DNA of 64,000 nt from an uncultured Paenibacillaceae bacterium (GTDB lineage: Bacteria; Bacillota; Bacilli; Paenibacillales; K13): assembly GCA_913056365.1 (NCBI GenBank), contig CAJXLT010000007.1:62001-126000 (forward strand), written 5' to 3'. Below the pieces are notes generated by a model. The model had not been told where the DNA came from. It saw only the letters and a program-made list of their open reading frames with translations, and made no database searches. Within the stretch, counting starts at the first letter, position 1. The number at the start of each line of letters is the position of its first letter. The position numbers were made by a program, and so were the translations under genes. Shown here piece after piece: positions 63,945-64,000 of the stretch.

Positions 63945-64000
63945 TTGTCGATCACCTTTAGCCAACATAATAACGAAATAATAGTAAACAATAATAAAAT
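63945..64000 (+). CDS. Start of a probable immunity gene, 3' end cut by window
   Basis: A TTG at 63945 begins SITFSQHNNEIIVNNNK and stays open to the window end. AAGGAGTGAG lies upstream, inside the end of the toxin gene, and the spacing from the toxin stop is two bases. Toxin genes are usually followed at once by their immunity gene. Eighteen codons are too few to judge its family. Confidence 0.45.
   Translation, partial: MSITFSQHNNEIIVNNNK

Overview
The window looks like chromosome of an endospore-forming member of the Bacillota, most probably Paenibacillus or a close relative. The support is indirect but consistent: strong GGAGG ribosome-binding sites with many TTG/GTG starts, groESL under a CIRCE operator, an SLH surface protein, sporulation genes (a YdcC-type lipoprotein and the small cortex protein CmpA), a Ku/LigD end-joining locus, and two blocks whose gene order matches Bacillus subtilis as I remember it: ydiB-ydiC-ydiD-gcp-ydiF-moaC-tatA-tatC-groESL (17.7-34.2 kb) and ydcC-alr-ndoAI-ndoA-tex-cmpA-ydcK plus tRNA genes (53.4-61.3 kb). 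No rRNA, CRISPR array or intact prophage is visible.

Layout. 0-9.9 kb: a cut membrane-anchored coiled-coil protein, an esterase, a MarR-MMPL efflux pair, small proteins, ROK glucokinase, a BaiN/HI0933 flavoprotein, a LysM protein, an Lgt-like membrane protein and a bacilliredoxin. 9.9-10.4 kb: a gene-free block of tandem repeats. 10.4-14.3 kb: a divergent MocR regulator/PNPOx-like pair, a YwqE-type PHP phosphatase, NAD synthetase. 14.3-17.6 kb: non-homologous end joining split into polymerase, ligase and Ku genes. 17.7-20.6 kb: the t6A tRNA-modification operon, in which TsaE and TsaB are one fused polypeptide, then rimI and tsaD. A cluster of about nine DnaA boxes follows. 20.9-30.3 kb: an exported phosphatase-like membrane protein, the ABC-F protein, 5-formyl-THF cyclo-ligase, a molybdenum-cofactor cluster and the Tat translocase.

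30.3-32.0 kb: a second locus of the same 18-bp repeat family found at 10 kb. Here it surrounds an IS1595-like gene whose catalytic aspartates seem to be lost. 32.1-34.2 kb: groES-groEL. 34.3-40.7 kb: a two-component system and a 1.3-kaa SLH/GLUG surface protein lying between two near-identical copies of one terminator, which suggests an inserted or rearranged block. 40.8-46.7 kb: sugar-nucleotide synthesis (ManC, GalU), a LytTR-like regulator, a coiled-coil membrane protein, a YiiX/papain-like amidase and an MscS channel.

47-53.3 kb: an ehuBCDA-like ectoine/amino-acid ABC transporter followed by a 7TM sensor kinase whose SARP/BTAD-type response regulator is broken by a nonsense codon and a frameshift. 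53.4-61.3 kb: lipoprotein, alanine racemase, MazEF-type EndoAI/EndoA, Tex, CmpA, a SprT-like protein and five tRNA genes (Asn, Ser, Glu, Lys, Leu). 61.3-64 kb: a DUF898-like protein and an LXG-like polymorphic toxin with an AT-rich C-terminal tip, followed by the first codons of a probable immunity gene.

The most unusual items are the 18-bp repeat family linked to a decayed IS1595-like protein, the TsaE-TsaB fusion, the DnaA-box cluster, the duplicated terminator around the SLH block, and the toxin tip at the right edge. All family assignments are from memory and motif reading; no database search was run.
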